Part shown: in pieces, positions 22,601 to 32,800 of the stretch | How the letters are laid out: each line of letters opens with the position of its first letter | Position numbering within the stretch: the first letter of the stretch is position 1 | From: Mesorhabditis belari | Lineage: Eukaryota > Nematoda > Chromadorea > Rhabditida > Rhabditidae | Length of the DNA stretch: 64,000 nucleotides | NCBI GenBank assembly: GCA_958450365.1 | Contig: CAUEEP010000900.1 | Location: 248,001 to 312,000, forward strand | Reading direction: 5' to 3' | Translations under genes and position numbers: made by a program | The notes under the pieces: generated by a model | The model's database searches: none | The model's input: the letters and a program-made list of their open reading frames with translations, nothing else | What the model was told of the DNA's origin: nothing

Positions 22601-23961
22601 TCTAACGTATTTGTCAACAAAAAAAAGTAGTAAATAACAAGCGATTAAGAAACAATTAAAACTTATTGAAAAAAATCTGTTAACGAGGTTTGTCTATTAG
22701 TAAAGAAATTGTAATAAATCATCAATAACCGTAAAAGCTTTAACAATTTTTGAGTCGGCCTTCGGTTTCGCTTAGGAGCATTTGAAAACAACGGTATGCT
22801 TCTTTGCGAGAAACTGACGTGATTTCGGTCACTCTTTCGTCCTCATCTTCTGATGATAAAAATTAGAAAAAGTTAGTCAAAAAGAACTCGTGTTTTCAAA
22901 AGTAGAATTACTTTGAATTATGAAGGTTAAGATATTCAATGGAAGAAAGGAATATTTACATTTTGAGCTAAAAAACGCTATATCGAATGCAAATTTCATT
23001 TCGTTAATCGAGAGTCGACTTTACTTCAACTTATTGTTTCTTTCAGAGTACTGAATCGAAAACGGTTCCATGTAACATTTTTTTTGCTTAATGGGTGCAG
23101 GGTGCGCCAAAAGTGCGCCAAAAGGGTGCGCCAAAAGTTCCCGTGCATGTATTTTCTGCATTTTTGATGATTTTAGATAAAAGATACGATTTTAAAAGTA
23201 AGACATTCGAATTCCTCGCTCGAAAAACTGATTTAGAAAACGTTTCTGGTTAATTTATAAGTGCAACACTATTTAAGACAAGTGATTGAGAAGAGGGCCC
23301 AGGGGCGCTTTTGGTCGCACAGTTACAGTTATTTCCTTTGATGAAAATTTGTATAGGAAAACCAAGTTCTAACCTGACTTCCGACTCGGTCGTTGACCAT
23401 AACTTTATACACCCAATATAAATGATGTCACATTTTATGTCTAGTTTTCGAAAAACATCTTGGCTCTTGAAAATCTTTTGATTCATAAAAGTTACAGGCC
23501 TGAAGCCCCAAAAAATGTGCGACCAAAGCGCCCCTGTGCGACCAAAGCGCCCCTGTGCGACCAAAGCGCCCCTGTGCGACCAAAGCCCCTGGGCGGACCC
23601 TCTTCTCAATCACTTGTCTTAAATAGTGTTGCACTTATAAATTAACCAGAAACGTTTTCTAAATCAGTTTTTCGCGCGAGGAATTCGAATTTCTTCCTTT
23701 TAAAATCGTATCTTTTCTCTAACATCACCAAAAATACAGAAAATACATGTACGGGAACTTTTGGCGCACCCTGTATGTGCTTAGGTGTTCAAGAACGAGG
23801 CAAAGGCTCAGTTCGGGCAATTCTTGAACACTAAATACCCTAAAACTGCAATCAAACACAAATTCTATCTTTCAGCAAACTTCGTTGGCATGCCGCAGTT
23901 GCAAATAAATTCACTCTCCTCAAATAGCGGCTCGATGGATGAATGCATTGAGCTTGATTGA
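13621..23961 (+). CDS. rad-26: Snf2-family ATPase of the RAD54L2/ARIP4 type
   Basis: Nuclear ATP-dependent DNA translocase of the Rad54-like group; vertebrate RAD54L2 (ARIP4) acts in androgen-receptor transcription and TOP2 adduct repair. Forty-three exons join in phase to 1522 aa (human protein about 1467). First exon 13621-13723, last 23876-23961. Helicase motifs: [14 protein letters not shown] (about 335-347, exon 15519-15615), Ia [28 protein letters not shown] (about 508-516), [20 protein letters not shown], then [31 protein letters not shown]-lobe [49 protein letters not shown] and [12 protein letters not shown] (about 1081-1090). The DEGH rather than DEAH box and the sequence after motif III point to ARIP4, not ATRX. 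A Pro/Ser/Gln/Met-rich insert of about 200 residues separates the two lobes (17936-18624). The symbol is borrowed from the C. elegans homologue. Confidence 0.94.
17708..17785 (-). pseudogene. tRNA-like sequence
   Basis: Minus strand: GCGCCTGTGGCTCAGTGG then a perfect 5-bp anticodon-type stem (TCTGC/GCAGA) with loop CCGTGAA, followed by a degenerate T-arm (GGAGTTCCATTTCC). The loop would read GTG but position 33 is C and the T-stem does not pair. Probably a tRNA-derived element. It lies in intron 21 of the Snf2-ATPase gene. Confidence 0.7.
19988..20300 (+). other. Possible alternative 3' end of the Snf2 gene
   Basis: If the donor at 19988 is not used, reading continues in frame for 21 more codons ([20 protein letters not shown]) to a TGA at about 20051-20053, and an AATAAA lies at about 20296 just before a CCCC-rich stretch. 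This would give a shorter protein ending shortly after helicase motif VI. Read-through translation looks protein-like, but the downstream exons also form a coherent coding sequence, so both forms may exist. Confidence 0.35.
22498..23030. mobile_element. MITE with pogo/Tigger-like termini
   Basis: Ends are inverted: CAGTCGACTCTCGATATAAC at about 22498 and CGTTAATCGAGAGTCGACTT at about 23010-23030. Termini starting CAG(T) with CTCG and TTATAACG resemble pogo/Tigger-type elements. No transposase. It is in the last intron of the Snf2 gene; a related copy is at 62441-62900. Confidence 0.65.
23098..23773. mobile_element. Fold-back element with long inverted arms
   Basis: CAGGGTGCGCCAAAAG at the left end is inverted as CTTTTGGCGCACCCTG at the right end, and the arms remain inverted copies for about 200 bp each (for instance AACGTTTCTGGTTAATTTAT and its complement). 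The right half contains four tandem copies of TGCGACCAAAGCGCCCC. No coding sequence. It shares the Snf2 gene's last intron with the element at 22498-23030. Confidence 0.85.
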
Positions 23962-24654
23962 ACACTTTTATTCACTTAAATCCTATTTTTTTTTGTTGGC
24001 TGAATTCCCCTTTGATCTCGTCGACTTGTAGAAAAAGTTTTACCGTTGATAGTCATTTTTGAAAGCTTTTTGAATTTAATTTTCACGGAGAAAGAGCTAT
24101 AACATTGAAATACCTTTACACTTCGACTTATTTACTGAAAAAGCAACCCTACTTTGTATACTTACATAGAAACTTACCCTTTCCAGTCCACGAACCACAA
24201 TACACCAGCGCTAATGAGCAAAAAGTACACTTCAAAGAAATATTTTGAGTCAATGTGTTAGCTCTTTTACAAATTTTTTGATTTCTTTTTTTGATTTTTC
24301 ATCGATTCCCTGTGATTTTCTTTTAATTATGGGCATTCTTTTTGGCCAAGATCGTGAAATTCACCCTTAACATGGACTAAAACTGTCAAATATCATTGTC
24401 TTTTCTTCTAATATCTATAGTAAACGAATGGTTAGCTTATATGAAATTCTTTTTTTGTTATTTAATACTTTGATACTTTGATACAATGTACATTTTTCTC
24501 TTATTATTTTCACAAAAAAATAGAAAAGTTATCAACAAATTTAGTTATCAACTTGCTTTAAATCTATTTTTTGTTTATTTTCAAAACTCTTTAATCTCAA
24601 AATTCAGGTTTTATTTGAGTTTTTTCTTTTAAAATTTTTGAATTTACTGGTTCT

Positions 24655-25235
24655 TCGTGATAAATGATAAATGCTTTTTTTTTCGTTTTAATTGATAAAG
24701 ATTACTGTTAGATTATAGGCTGTAAATGAAGATAGGGAAAAGATTTAAGAAAAAGAAATAGAATAGAACCTTGTGTTGGGTGGAAAATGGTTCTTTAGTA
24801 GAGAAGTACTGTGATTTTAACGTAATCAAAAAATCACCTAATATCAGAAATATATATATGCTTTATTCAGTTGAATAGCGACAAAACAAAATCACAATAA
24901 TCACCCGCGACACCACTCACACCCAAAAGACACACCCAAAAGATAAATGGATACCCAAGAAAGACACAGAGCAGTCAAACAATGCCGAAATTGCGGCTAA
25001 ACTAGCCAAGGGGAAATATCACGAACAAGGGTGCCAGAATTTAATAACTCGATTAAAAAAGAAACTGTGGGGGCTTTTAGAGGAAAAAAATAAATGATAA
25101 ATGATAAATGCTTTTTTTGTTTTAATTGATAAAGATTACTGTTAGATTATAGGCGAAATGAGATAGGGAAGATTAAGAAAAGACCTTGTGTTTGGTGGAA
25201 AATGGTTCTTTGGGGAGAAGTACTGTGATTTTAAC
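24655..25235. repeat. Direct duplication interrupted by insertion
   Basis: Sequence starting at the GATAAATGATAAATGC near 24660 and ending TACTGTGATTTTAACGTA near 24825 recurs at 25090-25235 with small deletions (both contain AAAGATTACTGTTAGATTAT). About 250 bp lie between the copies. Confidence 0.8.
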
Positions 25236-25499
25236 GTATTATACGTACCTAGGTATAAACGGATGTGGACTAGAATTTGGGTTAAGTTAAAAAGAGTGGA
25301 TCCCTTTTTGATACCCCGCCATCTCTAACACCTCGACAACCCAACTCAACTCCTCCAACGTATTAGAGGGGAGTCCCTGTGAAATGACCGACCTGTACTG
25401 CAGTTGCATAGACCCGGAAGATATGTATCTTTATTTACAGTAATACAATATGATGAATAGATTAGAAATGAGTGTAAGGGGAAGGGGGGACTCCAAAAT

Positions 25500-25700
25500 G
25501 AGAGTCTCATTTGTCCTCCTAGGCTGTCCCAGTCTCATTTGTCCTCCTAGGTAGTCCCAGTCTCATTTGTCCTCCTAGGCAATCCCAGTCTCATTTGTCC
25601 TCCTAGGCAGTCCCAGTCTCATTTGTCCTCCTAGGCAATCCCAGTCTCATTTGTCCTCCTAGGCAGTCCCAGTCTCATTTGTCCTCCTAGGCAGTCACCG
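25500..25700. repeat. Minisatellite, about 28-30 bp unit
   Basis: Seven head-to-tail copies built on TCTCATTTGTCCTCCTAGG plus a CAGTCCCAG or CAATCCCAG linker; the linker alternates between copies. Confidence 0.9.
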
Positions 25701-26376
25701 CCCCTTCTCGGCAATAAACGGGATAAACACAGGGGAGGACACATTTGCATAAAAATAGACAAATCATTCAATAATAACAATAGTAACTAAAATATCAGTT
25801 TGGCTCGGAGCTGACAGTATTTAAAAAATCCCCTAACGTCAGAAAGAGCTTGTTTACACTATTGAGTATTAAGAACATCTTGAAAAAAGAAAACTAACAT
25901 TTTTCTTGTTTTCTTGTTGAAAAGCTTACCAATCTCTCGAAAATACAAACATTTTCCCGAAAAAGAAAACAAAATTTCTTTCCAAATGATTCATTGCCAC
26001 TTCAAAATGTTTTTTTTAATATATTTTATTACTGAAATCTGATTGATTTCATGGAAAATTTAACTAGAATCCCATAAAATCGATGTATTTCCGTATCGCA
26101 CAATGATCTTTTGAGTGATTTCATGGAAAAAGAAGAAAGCACGTATTTTTGGCGGGTTTCAACTTGTTTCCCGCACAGCTATCACACGTCTTTTCAAGGG
26201 CCTATAAAAATGAAAGCAAAGCAAAAGAACTGCCATTCACCCTGTCTTCTAGTCTAGTCTTTGTTCTTTTCTTTCGATCACTTTTTTTTTCCAATTCTTT
26301 CTTTCTTTTTCATCTTTATTTTGATCAGAAAATCTTTCTTTCCAAAAATTTTTGAATTTCACACATTTTCCGATGA

Positions 26377-26430
26377 ATCAATTTGCTGAAAGATCAGCTG
26401 AAAGATCAGCTGAAAGATCAGCTGAAAGAT
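26377..26430. repeat. 12-bp tandem repeat
   Basis: Four or five copies of GCTGAAAGATCA. The overlapping ORF reads as an (AERS)n string and is not taken as a gene. Confidence 0.85.
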
Positions 26431-27134
26431 CAGCCTTTTCCCTTCAGAAATCTCAAGATGATTCATTGCCACTAAAGAATTTAGCAATTCTTGAAAGCCA
26501 ATCTCTTTTCTTTGCTTTCATGAACTTTTTCTTTCTTTTCTTCGGTCGCGTCCGTTTCCTTCCTATTTGCGTTGCTATTTTGCAATTATTCGCGTCGCAT
26601 TTTTCGTCCTTTTTCTCCCTTCCCGAAATGATTTTTTTTGGTCTGCGGGCTTTTGCCTCCCCTCTCGGGGGATTTTGTTGTTTCATTTTTGATGCGCATG
26701 CTGTTTTTGTAATGGGTATTGTTGCATTTCGGTTCTGTACTAATAAACAGTAACGTTATAAATTCACTTTACTTTATGCTACCCTTCAGGTTTTAAATCC
26801 TGTTTAGATAACTGGTTTAACATTGTAGAGAGACTGGTTTTACTAACATTTGTGTCACCATCGACGTATCAATAGTATCAATCCGATCTGCACTCTTCTC
26901 AAGCGTATTAATCTATTGTTGGATACTACGTGTTCTTGTTACGTTATAAGCGCTTTTGGGGAAACCCGTTTAACCTTTTGTGCTATTCGGCCATTCTTAA
27001 GCAGAATCATCCTCGTTGATAAGGTTAAAGCGGGTCGCACCCCAAACTCCTTTCTTTTCTTCTTCTTTCTTTTCTTTTTCTTGAAGCTGCTTTTCCAATT
27101 CTCCTACTTTAACTTCAGCTTTCAGTTAAAAGAG

Positions 27135-29458
27135 ATGACTCTTGCTGAACTCTTGGCTCCAACCTTGAAAGCAATGAGATGTGGAGATGGAGATGCGGGA
27201 CTTGAGTCGTAAGTGAACACTTAAAGTTGATTTCCATAAAACCCTAAAGCATGAAGAACTAGAGCTGTTCATTTTCGCTTTGATCGTCAATAGATGTACA
27301 CTTCAACAGCTACTTTTTTAAGGGTTTTTCAGACCAAAAGATAGAGCTTAGAAGGGAATGACATCAGCTCGAAGTTGAGAATCGCTTCGCGACCGAGTTC
27401 ATCCTATAGAATCGGCCATGCTGATTCTGAATCTGTAAAAATTAGTTGCAAACACCCACGCAATCGCGAGAAATTCGATCAAACTTCGAACTCTTTATGG
27501 GGCCGTCACAAGGAGACTGTCAGATGGCTTCGGTGGTCTAGTAGATAGTGTGCTAGCCTGCTTTCAAACCTTTCAAACCTTTTTTTGGCTTGGGTTCGAA
27601 TCTTCCCTTCGTCAATTCTTTTTCTGATGTCTTTGCATTAAATATTTATTCTTATGCACCTTTTACTACTTCTGACGATGTTCTAACAAAAATCTGCTTC
27701 ATATTCATTTCATTCATTCATAAAACTTGCAATTCTCTAAATAGTTGTTAGAACATCGTCAAAAGTTGCAAAAGGGTGCATAAAAGATAAATATTTAATG
27801 CAAAGAAATCAGAAAAAGCAAAAAGAACTGACGAAGGGAGGATTCGAACTCAAGCTAAAAAGGTCTGGAGGGTTCCGTAAACTAGCACACTATCCACTAG
27901 ACCATCGAAGCCATCTAGCAACCCATCTAGCAACCCCATAAAGAGTCCGAAATTTGATCGCATTTTCTATGCCAGATTTCTCGCGATTGCGTGGGTGTTT
28001 GCAGCTAATTTTTAGAGATTCAGAATCAGCATGGACGATTCTATAGGATGCACTCGGTCGCGAAGCGATTCTCAACTTCGAGCTGATGTCATTCCCTTGT
28101 TAGAAAATTGTAGCTTTGGCAAAAAAATTCTGAAAAGTATATTAAGTGATCAAATCTCGTTTTTCCGTTGATTTATTGAGAATTAAGACAGAAAATGAAT
28201 AGCGTATGGAGAACTAAAAGAATATAAACTACAAAATATATCTTATTTTCAGTTTTCTCCGTTTCTACACAGAAAATGCTGTGATGGTTGATATTAGTAG
28301 AAGAAAAGTTCACACAGGACATCAAGGTTCGCTTTGCCAAACTCCCAAGCATTTTATTATTTAGAGCTTTTGGAGAAATTCGCTGAATTGGCGAAGAATT
28401 TCGATTGGATTCCGACGGTGGGATTTAAAAGAAATCAAAATTTACCGTATTTCTTCGAATAGAAGACCGAGTAAAGAGTATCATCGCGTACTCCTGCGTG
28501 GCAGCCCTTTTTAAAATTTCTTTTCTGCATAAAAGCTTCCAATGAAGTGCTATAGAGCTGGAAAATGACTCAAAAATACCACATGAGCTAACAGATTTTC
28601 GAGCCATTTTCCAGCTCTATAGCACTTCATTGGAAGCTTTTATGCAGAAAAGAAATTTTAAAAAGGGCTGCTACGCAGGAGTACGCGATGATACTCTTTA
28701 CTCGGTCTTCTATTCGAAGAAATACGGTATCCAAAGCCCCGCCCCTTTTCCCATTAGCAATCTAACTTTAAGCTCAAATTTCTTGGTGTTGGGATGTTCA
28801 ATTTATAAACTATTGGTATGATTAGATGCGCCAAGTCTTTCTCTGTCGATTGGTACAAAAAACTTTTTATATTCGATAGCCCAACACAAAGAAATTTGAG
28901 CTCAAAGTTGGATTGCCAATGGGAAAAGGGGCGGAGCGTGTATCAAATGTCCCACAATTGGACCACAATGAAGGCCAAAACGAACTGTAAGATGGTTTGG
29001 GAATGGAAATAATGAAAGCAAAGCTCATCTCCTGGACAAAACTTTGATCTTCCAAAAGTCTTCAATAGCTAATGTTGTTATGCGGACCTTTAGAGTAGAG
29101 AAGAGGCAAAAATCGAGAAGAGGAAATTTTAAAAAGGGCTGCTACGCAGGAGTACGCGATGATACTCTTTACCCGGTCTTCTATTCGAAGAAATACGGTA
29201 ATCAAACTTTTCAGACAAGCGATGAAGAGTACAGTGGTGGAGAGGAATTGATCAGATACGAGTCGAAATGCACTCTGAGAAAAGAAGAAAAGATTATGAT
29301 TGTCTTGAAGATTGTTCAGGTTTCAATTTTCATTTCAATTCACAAAGATTCACAAGCTCAAGCTTTAGTTCTGGAGGAAAATCGGTGACGAGTACAAGAT
29401 GGAGGTCGAATTTTACACGGTTTTGGAGGATCATAAGGAGGATCAGAGCAATCAGTGA
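27135..29458 (+). CDS. NTF2-like (SnoaL/DUF4440-type) small protein
   Basis: Five exons join in phase to 131 aa: 27135-27208, 28253-28326, 28365-28417, 29215-29319, 29369-29458. The profile fits a compact alpha+beta cone of the NTF2-like superfamily: helix (LAELLAPTLKAM), then FLRFYTENAVMVDI and VHTGHQELLEKFAELAKNF (the usual YxxDAVxxD..G.....F pattern), followed by strands ending YKMEVEFYTVLED. Nematodes have many secreted or cytosolic proteins of this kind; substrate or partner cannot be told. No signal peptide. The ATG lies 9 bp after CTTTCAG, a plausible trans-splice site. Intron 1 holds a 760-bp fold-back with tRNA-like parts and intron 3 is almost entirely a transposon. Coding phase is preserved across both, so the gene is probably active. 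Confidence 0.75.
27528..27620 (+). pseudogene. tRNA-like sequence (left arm of fold-back)
   Basis: CTTCGGTGGTCTAGTAGATA resembles an A-box/D-arm and TTGGGTTCGAATCTTCCC a B-box/T-arm; between them is a long T-rich stretch instead of an anticodon arm plus short variable loop. If a tRNA relative, it would have an enlarged variable region. Confidence 0.6.
27835..27915 (-). pseudogene. tRNA-like sequence (right arm of fold-back)
   Basis: Inverted partner of the copy at 27528-27620: minus strand GGTCTAGTGGATAGTGTGC then GAGTTCGAATCCTCCC. The centre differs in length from the left copy. Confidence 0.6.
28443..29203. mobile_element. TIR element with TACCGTATTT termini, copy 1
   Basis: Begins TACCGTATTTCTTCGAATAG and ends with its inverse (CTATTCGAAGAAATACGGTA). 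The terminal repeats extend about 85 bp, and a third, inner inverted copy ends at about 28730, so 28443-28730 is itself a fold-back. The middle (28735-29110) matches 40985-41340 in opposite orientation. No transposase seen. It fills all but about 36 bp of intron 3 of the NTF2-like gene. Confidence 0.88.
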
Positions 29459-29684
29459 AAGCTTTCTATATTAGATTTGATTCAGATTTTGATTCAATCA
29501 CTCGCTTTGTTCGGTTTTCCCTGGTATTACTGTGGAAAATAGATTGTTTATCATTAAGTATCGTTGCCGTTGTCTTTATTCATTATTTTATTTTATTATT
29601 ATTCATTATAAGATTATTCATGCTTACTAGATAAAAACTTAAAGATCAAAAAAACTAAATTTGAGTGGCAGTTTGGGAGGACGA

Positions 29685-29850
29685 ACCCGGGCCGTGTGGG
29701 TCTAGGCCATCCGGGCGCGCTACCGACTGCGCCTAGGCCATCCGGGCGCGCTACCGACTGCGCCTAGGCCATCCGGGCGCGCTACCGACTGCGCCTAGGC
29801 CATCCGGGCGCGCTACCGACTGCGCCACCGCGATATAGACAACCGGCGCT
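29685..29850 (-). pseudogene. tRNA-like sequence with four-fold D-arm repeat
   Basis: Minus strand: GCGGTGGCGCAGTCGGTAGC starts a D-arm-like part; a 31-bp unit containing GGCGCAGTCGGTAGCGCGCC and GGATGGCCTA is then repeated four times, followed by one T-arm-like part (GGCCCGGGTTCGTCCTCCC). Both D-stems (GCGC/GCGC) pair. The T-arm portion matches that of the copy at 63515-63625. It lies just downstream of the srh-like gene. Confidence 0.8.
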
Positions 29851-29873
29851 TAAGCGGGCTATTTAAATAACCT

Positions 29874-32800
29874 TTATTCATTTGTTCGTTGAAATTTCTT
29901 TGTTAAAATGTCAAGTGATTTCTCTGCAAGGAGAATCAATTTCTCTACAATAATTTCGCTGATTGCTCTTCGGGGGAAACGATTAGATTGTAGTGGCTCG
30001 ACAGTCGAAATCTTTGAATCATTTCGTTGCGGGAAGATCTTCGCTTGCACAAACCATTTTCGAATTTGGTCGCGATACGGCTGAAATGGATTAGGTTACT
30101 GATTTTTATGAAATAAAACAAATAAAACCAGTTTAAATCTTTAGTCTTTAGTCTTGAGTAACAGCTTTTCCAAAAAAAGCTTAAGGAAACTACTCTTGCC
30201 TTTAGCTTCAATCTACTTTACTGTACTCTTTGTCCTTTGGAATCCTTTGGAATCCTTGAGAAACTCTCACAGAAATCAGACAGAAAGTAGATATTGAATA
30301 AAAACTAAAGCAAGATTACGATAGCTATCAAAAGTTGATACGTTGAAAGCACAGAGAACTCGAAAAGTACAATGGATTGCTAGTGTGGCGAATTGCCACT
30401 GCTCTTAGAATTGTGTTTTTTTTTGTACGATTCGCCAGAAAACGGGCATTCAATCCAAAAATATACATAGAAAGGCTAAAATCTAAAACTTTTGCCTATG
30501 TGGCGAATTGCCACTGCTCTGCAGTTAGTCAAAATTCAATACACAATTTAAAGTTGATGGATAAACTACCGTAATCAGTCACTTCATTTATTCAGACGAT
30601 ATTCATTTGTTTGTCGTAGCTTGTGTACTTAAAAACCCATTATTTAAGCTTTGTTTTGAGTCATTTGTGTGCTCCTTGAGGCAGTTTTCTATTCATCCCT
30701 TTTTTCTCACGCAATTGTTAAAGTAATTGTGATGGTGCCAGGTTGCTCCAGTCTCAGCGAAGTTTGCTCTAATAAGGGAAGGTTTTGATAAATTTTCAAG
30801 ACATCTAAACTACTGGAGAATGAAATATGATATTTGAAAAAAGATCGTCACTTTCGCGCGTCTGTAACTTCCTTGTCTTTACCGTATTTCTAAATATTAA
30901 TATTACCATTGTGTAGCCCTGGAAAAGAGGTTTCAGAAAATGTAGAACACTAATAGTTTAACCTCAAAGACAAGGGAGTTACAGACGCGCGAAAGTGACG
31001 ATCTTTTTTCAAATATCATATTTCATTGTTCAGTACTGTACCATTGAACCATTGAACTGTACCAAATTGTGCGTTTTCAAGACATCTACCATTAAACCAC
31101 ACCGAGACACGGTCTGACAAGAAATTATAAAGATCAAAGTAGAAATATATTTCTTACAGCTAGTCTGGTTGCAAAACCATCAAACATACCCGGGTGATCA
31201 ACAGAATCATAAAACAATTGACACTCGAATGGCAGACACCCATCAATGGAGCCAACGCCATAACTAAATCAATGTAGATTGAAATTCAAATTGGTCAAAT
31301 GATTAACAAATGATTCATTCAATTAACGCATCCTCACGTGGTTGCATCATATCGAAGAACCATTGAAGTTCGTTGAAAAACGGATCTAGCAACCCTCCGA
31401 TAAAATAGTGAGCAAGTTGAGGAACCGCGTAAATAACTCCCTCAACTGCACCACAACATAACACAGCAGTAAGCTAAGAATCGAATGAAACAGATGAAAC
31501 AAAACTTTCAAATGAAATCACCTGCACTGCCATCACAATGTAGATTTGCGCTTGAAGGACTTTTGTTTGCGGAGAAATGTTGTAGTCTGGAAATTTGATG
31601 GCTAAGTTTACCTGTCGTTATCAAAATGGCAACGGTACTGTTCCAAGATTGGAGATGTTTAACTAGCTATAAGTCTCACTGTTAATCAGTCGTGCTCACG
31701 TTAAAAGCCAGGCTAGTCTAGTCTAGGCCAGATCAGAAGTCCGGCCAGTGCAAGTCCGGCCAGTGCAAGTCCGGCCAGTGCAAGTCCGGCCAGTGCAAGT
31801 CCGGCCAGTGCAAGCCCGGCCAGTGCAAGCCCGGCCAGTGCAAGCCCGGCCAGTGCAAGCCCGGCCAGTGCAAGCCCGGCCAGTGCAAGCCCGGCCAGTG
31901 CAAGCCCGGCCAGTGCAAGCCCGGCCAGTGCAAGCCCGGCCAGTGCAAGCCCGGCCAGTGCAAGCCCGGCCAGTGCAAGCCCGGCCAGTGCAAGCCCGGC
32001 CAGTGCAAGCCCGGCCAGTGCAAGCCCGGCCAGTGCAAGCCCGGTCAGTGCAAGCCCGGTCAGTGCAAGCCCGGTCAGTGCAAGCCCGGTCAGTGCAAGC
32101 CCGGTCAGTGCAAGCCCGGTCAGTGCAAGCCCGGTCAGATCAAAGGCCAGCTCCAGAAGCTAGTCCAAGGCATGCCAGAAGTCAGGTCAAGTCTAGACCA
32201 GATCAGATCTGATCTAATCTATTAGTCTTGTGCAGAAAGTCTTTTCGTTTCTTTCCTTAACATTTAGGGTATATATTAAACTCCAGACACGCTTAAGTAA
32301 AGTAATTTTGCACCAAATTTCTTTTGAATCCACCAGAAAAGTTGTTATTTTTCCACAAAAAAAGCTGTCTCGATTCTATTCTTATACTTTATAAGCCTCT
32401 TGCACAAACCTTTATTCCGATAGACGTATATCAAATTGTACAGAAAAGCGTGTCCCAGTACAAGAATTTGAATTCCAATCTGTGGAATCATCACCGCCAC
32501 CAGGACATAAACCCAAGGCCGATGAACGTCAAAGAACATTTTGGGATACGGATTTGAAAGTAAATAGGCGAAATCGGGATCGGATTCGATCTGAATTCGA
32601 TAAAGATGGAAGTTGTCATCAGAAATTTGTTACCAAAATAAAGGACATTATAAAGGATAGAAGATAATATTCTATCCTTTATAATGTCCTTTATTATCGG
32701 GATCGGATTCGATCTGAATATCATAAAGATCGAATTTGTCATCAGAAATTTGTCACCAAAATAAAGGACATTATAAAGGATAGAATATTATCTTATCTCT

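Larger units (their letters stand above)
23962..27134. other. Repeat-rich intergenic region
   Basis: Between the Snf2 gene and the NTF2-like gene. It contains a direct duplication of about 145 bp (24655-24835 and 25090-25235), a 28-30-bp minisatellite (25500-25700) and a 12-bp repeat (26377-26430). An AATAAA-rich AT stretch follows the Snf2 stop. The rest is AT-rich with no supported gene. Confidence 0.6.
27345..28105. mobile_element. Fold-back element with inverted tRNA-like sequences
   Basis: A near-perfect inverted repeat: left end AAGGGAATGACATCAGCTCG, right end CGAGCTGATGTCATTCCCTT. Each arm is about 370 bp and contains a tRNA-like sequence, an ATAGAATCG block and a short spacer with CGACGATGTTCTAAC-type inner repeat. 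The loop is about 40 bp. It lies in intron 1 of the NTF2-like gene. A diverged relative lies at 61203-61690. Confidence 0.88.

Noticed and set aside
28630..29388. ORFs over the TACCGTATTT element
   Set aside because: They come from the fold-back element; only the part from 29215 is a real exon of the NTF2-like gene.
31160..31263. srh-like gene ending at a TAG just after TM7
   Set aside because: An exon at 29874-30080 starts PYRDQIRKWF and joins in phase at ACCCGG/GTATG, giving the conserved post-TM7 motif.
31733..32212. ORFs on both strands of about 100-150 codons
   Set aside because: Translations of the 15-bp array (QARPV and GLHWP repeats) inside an intron.
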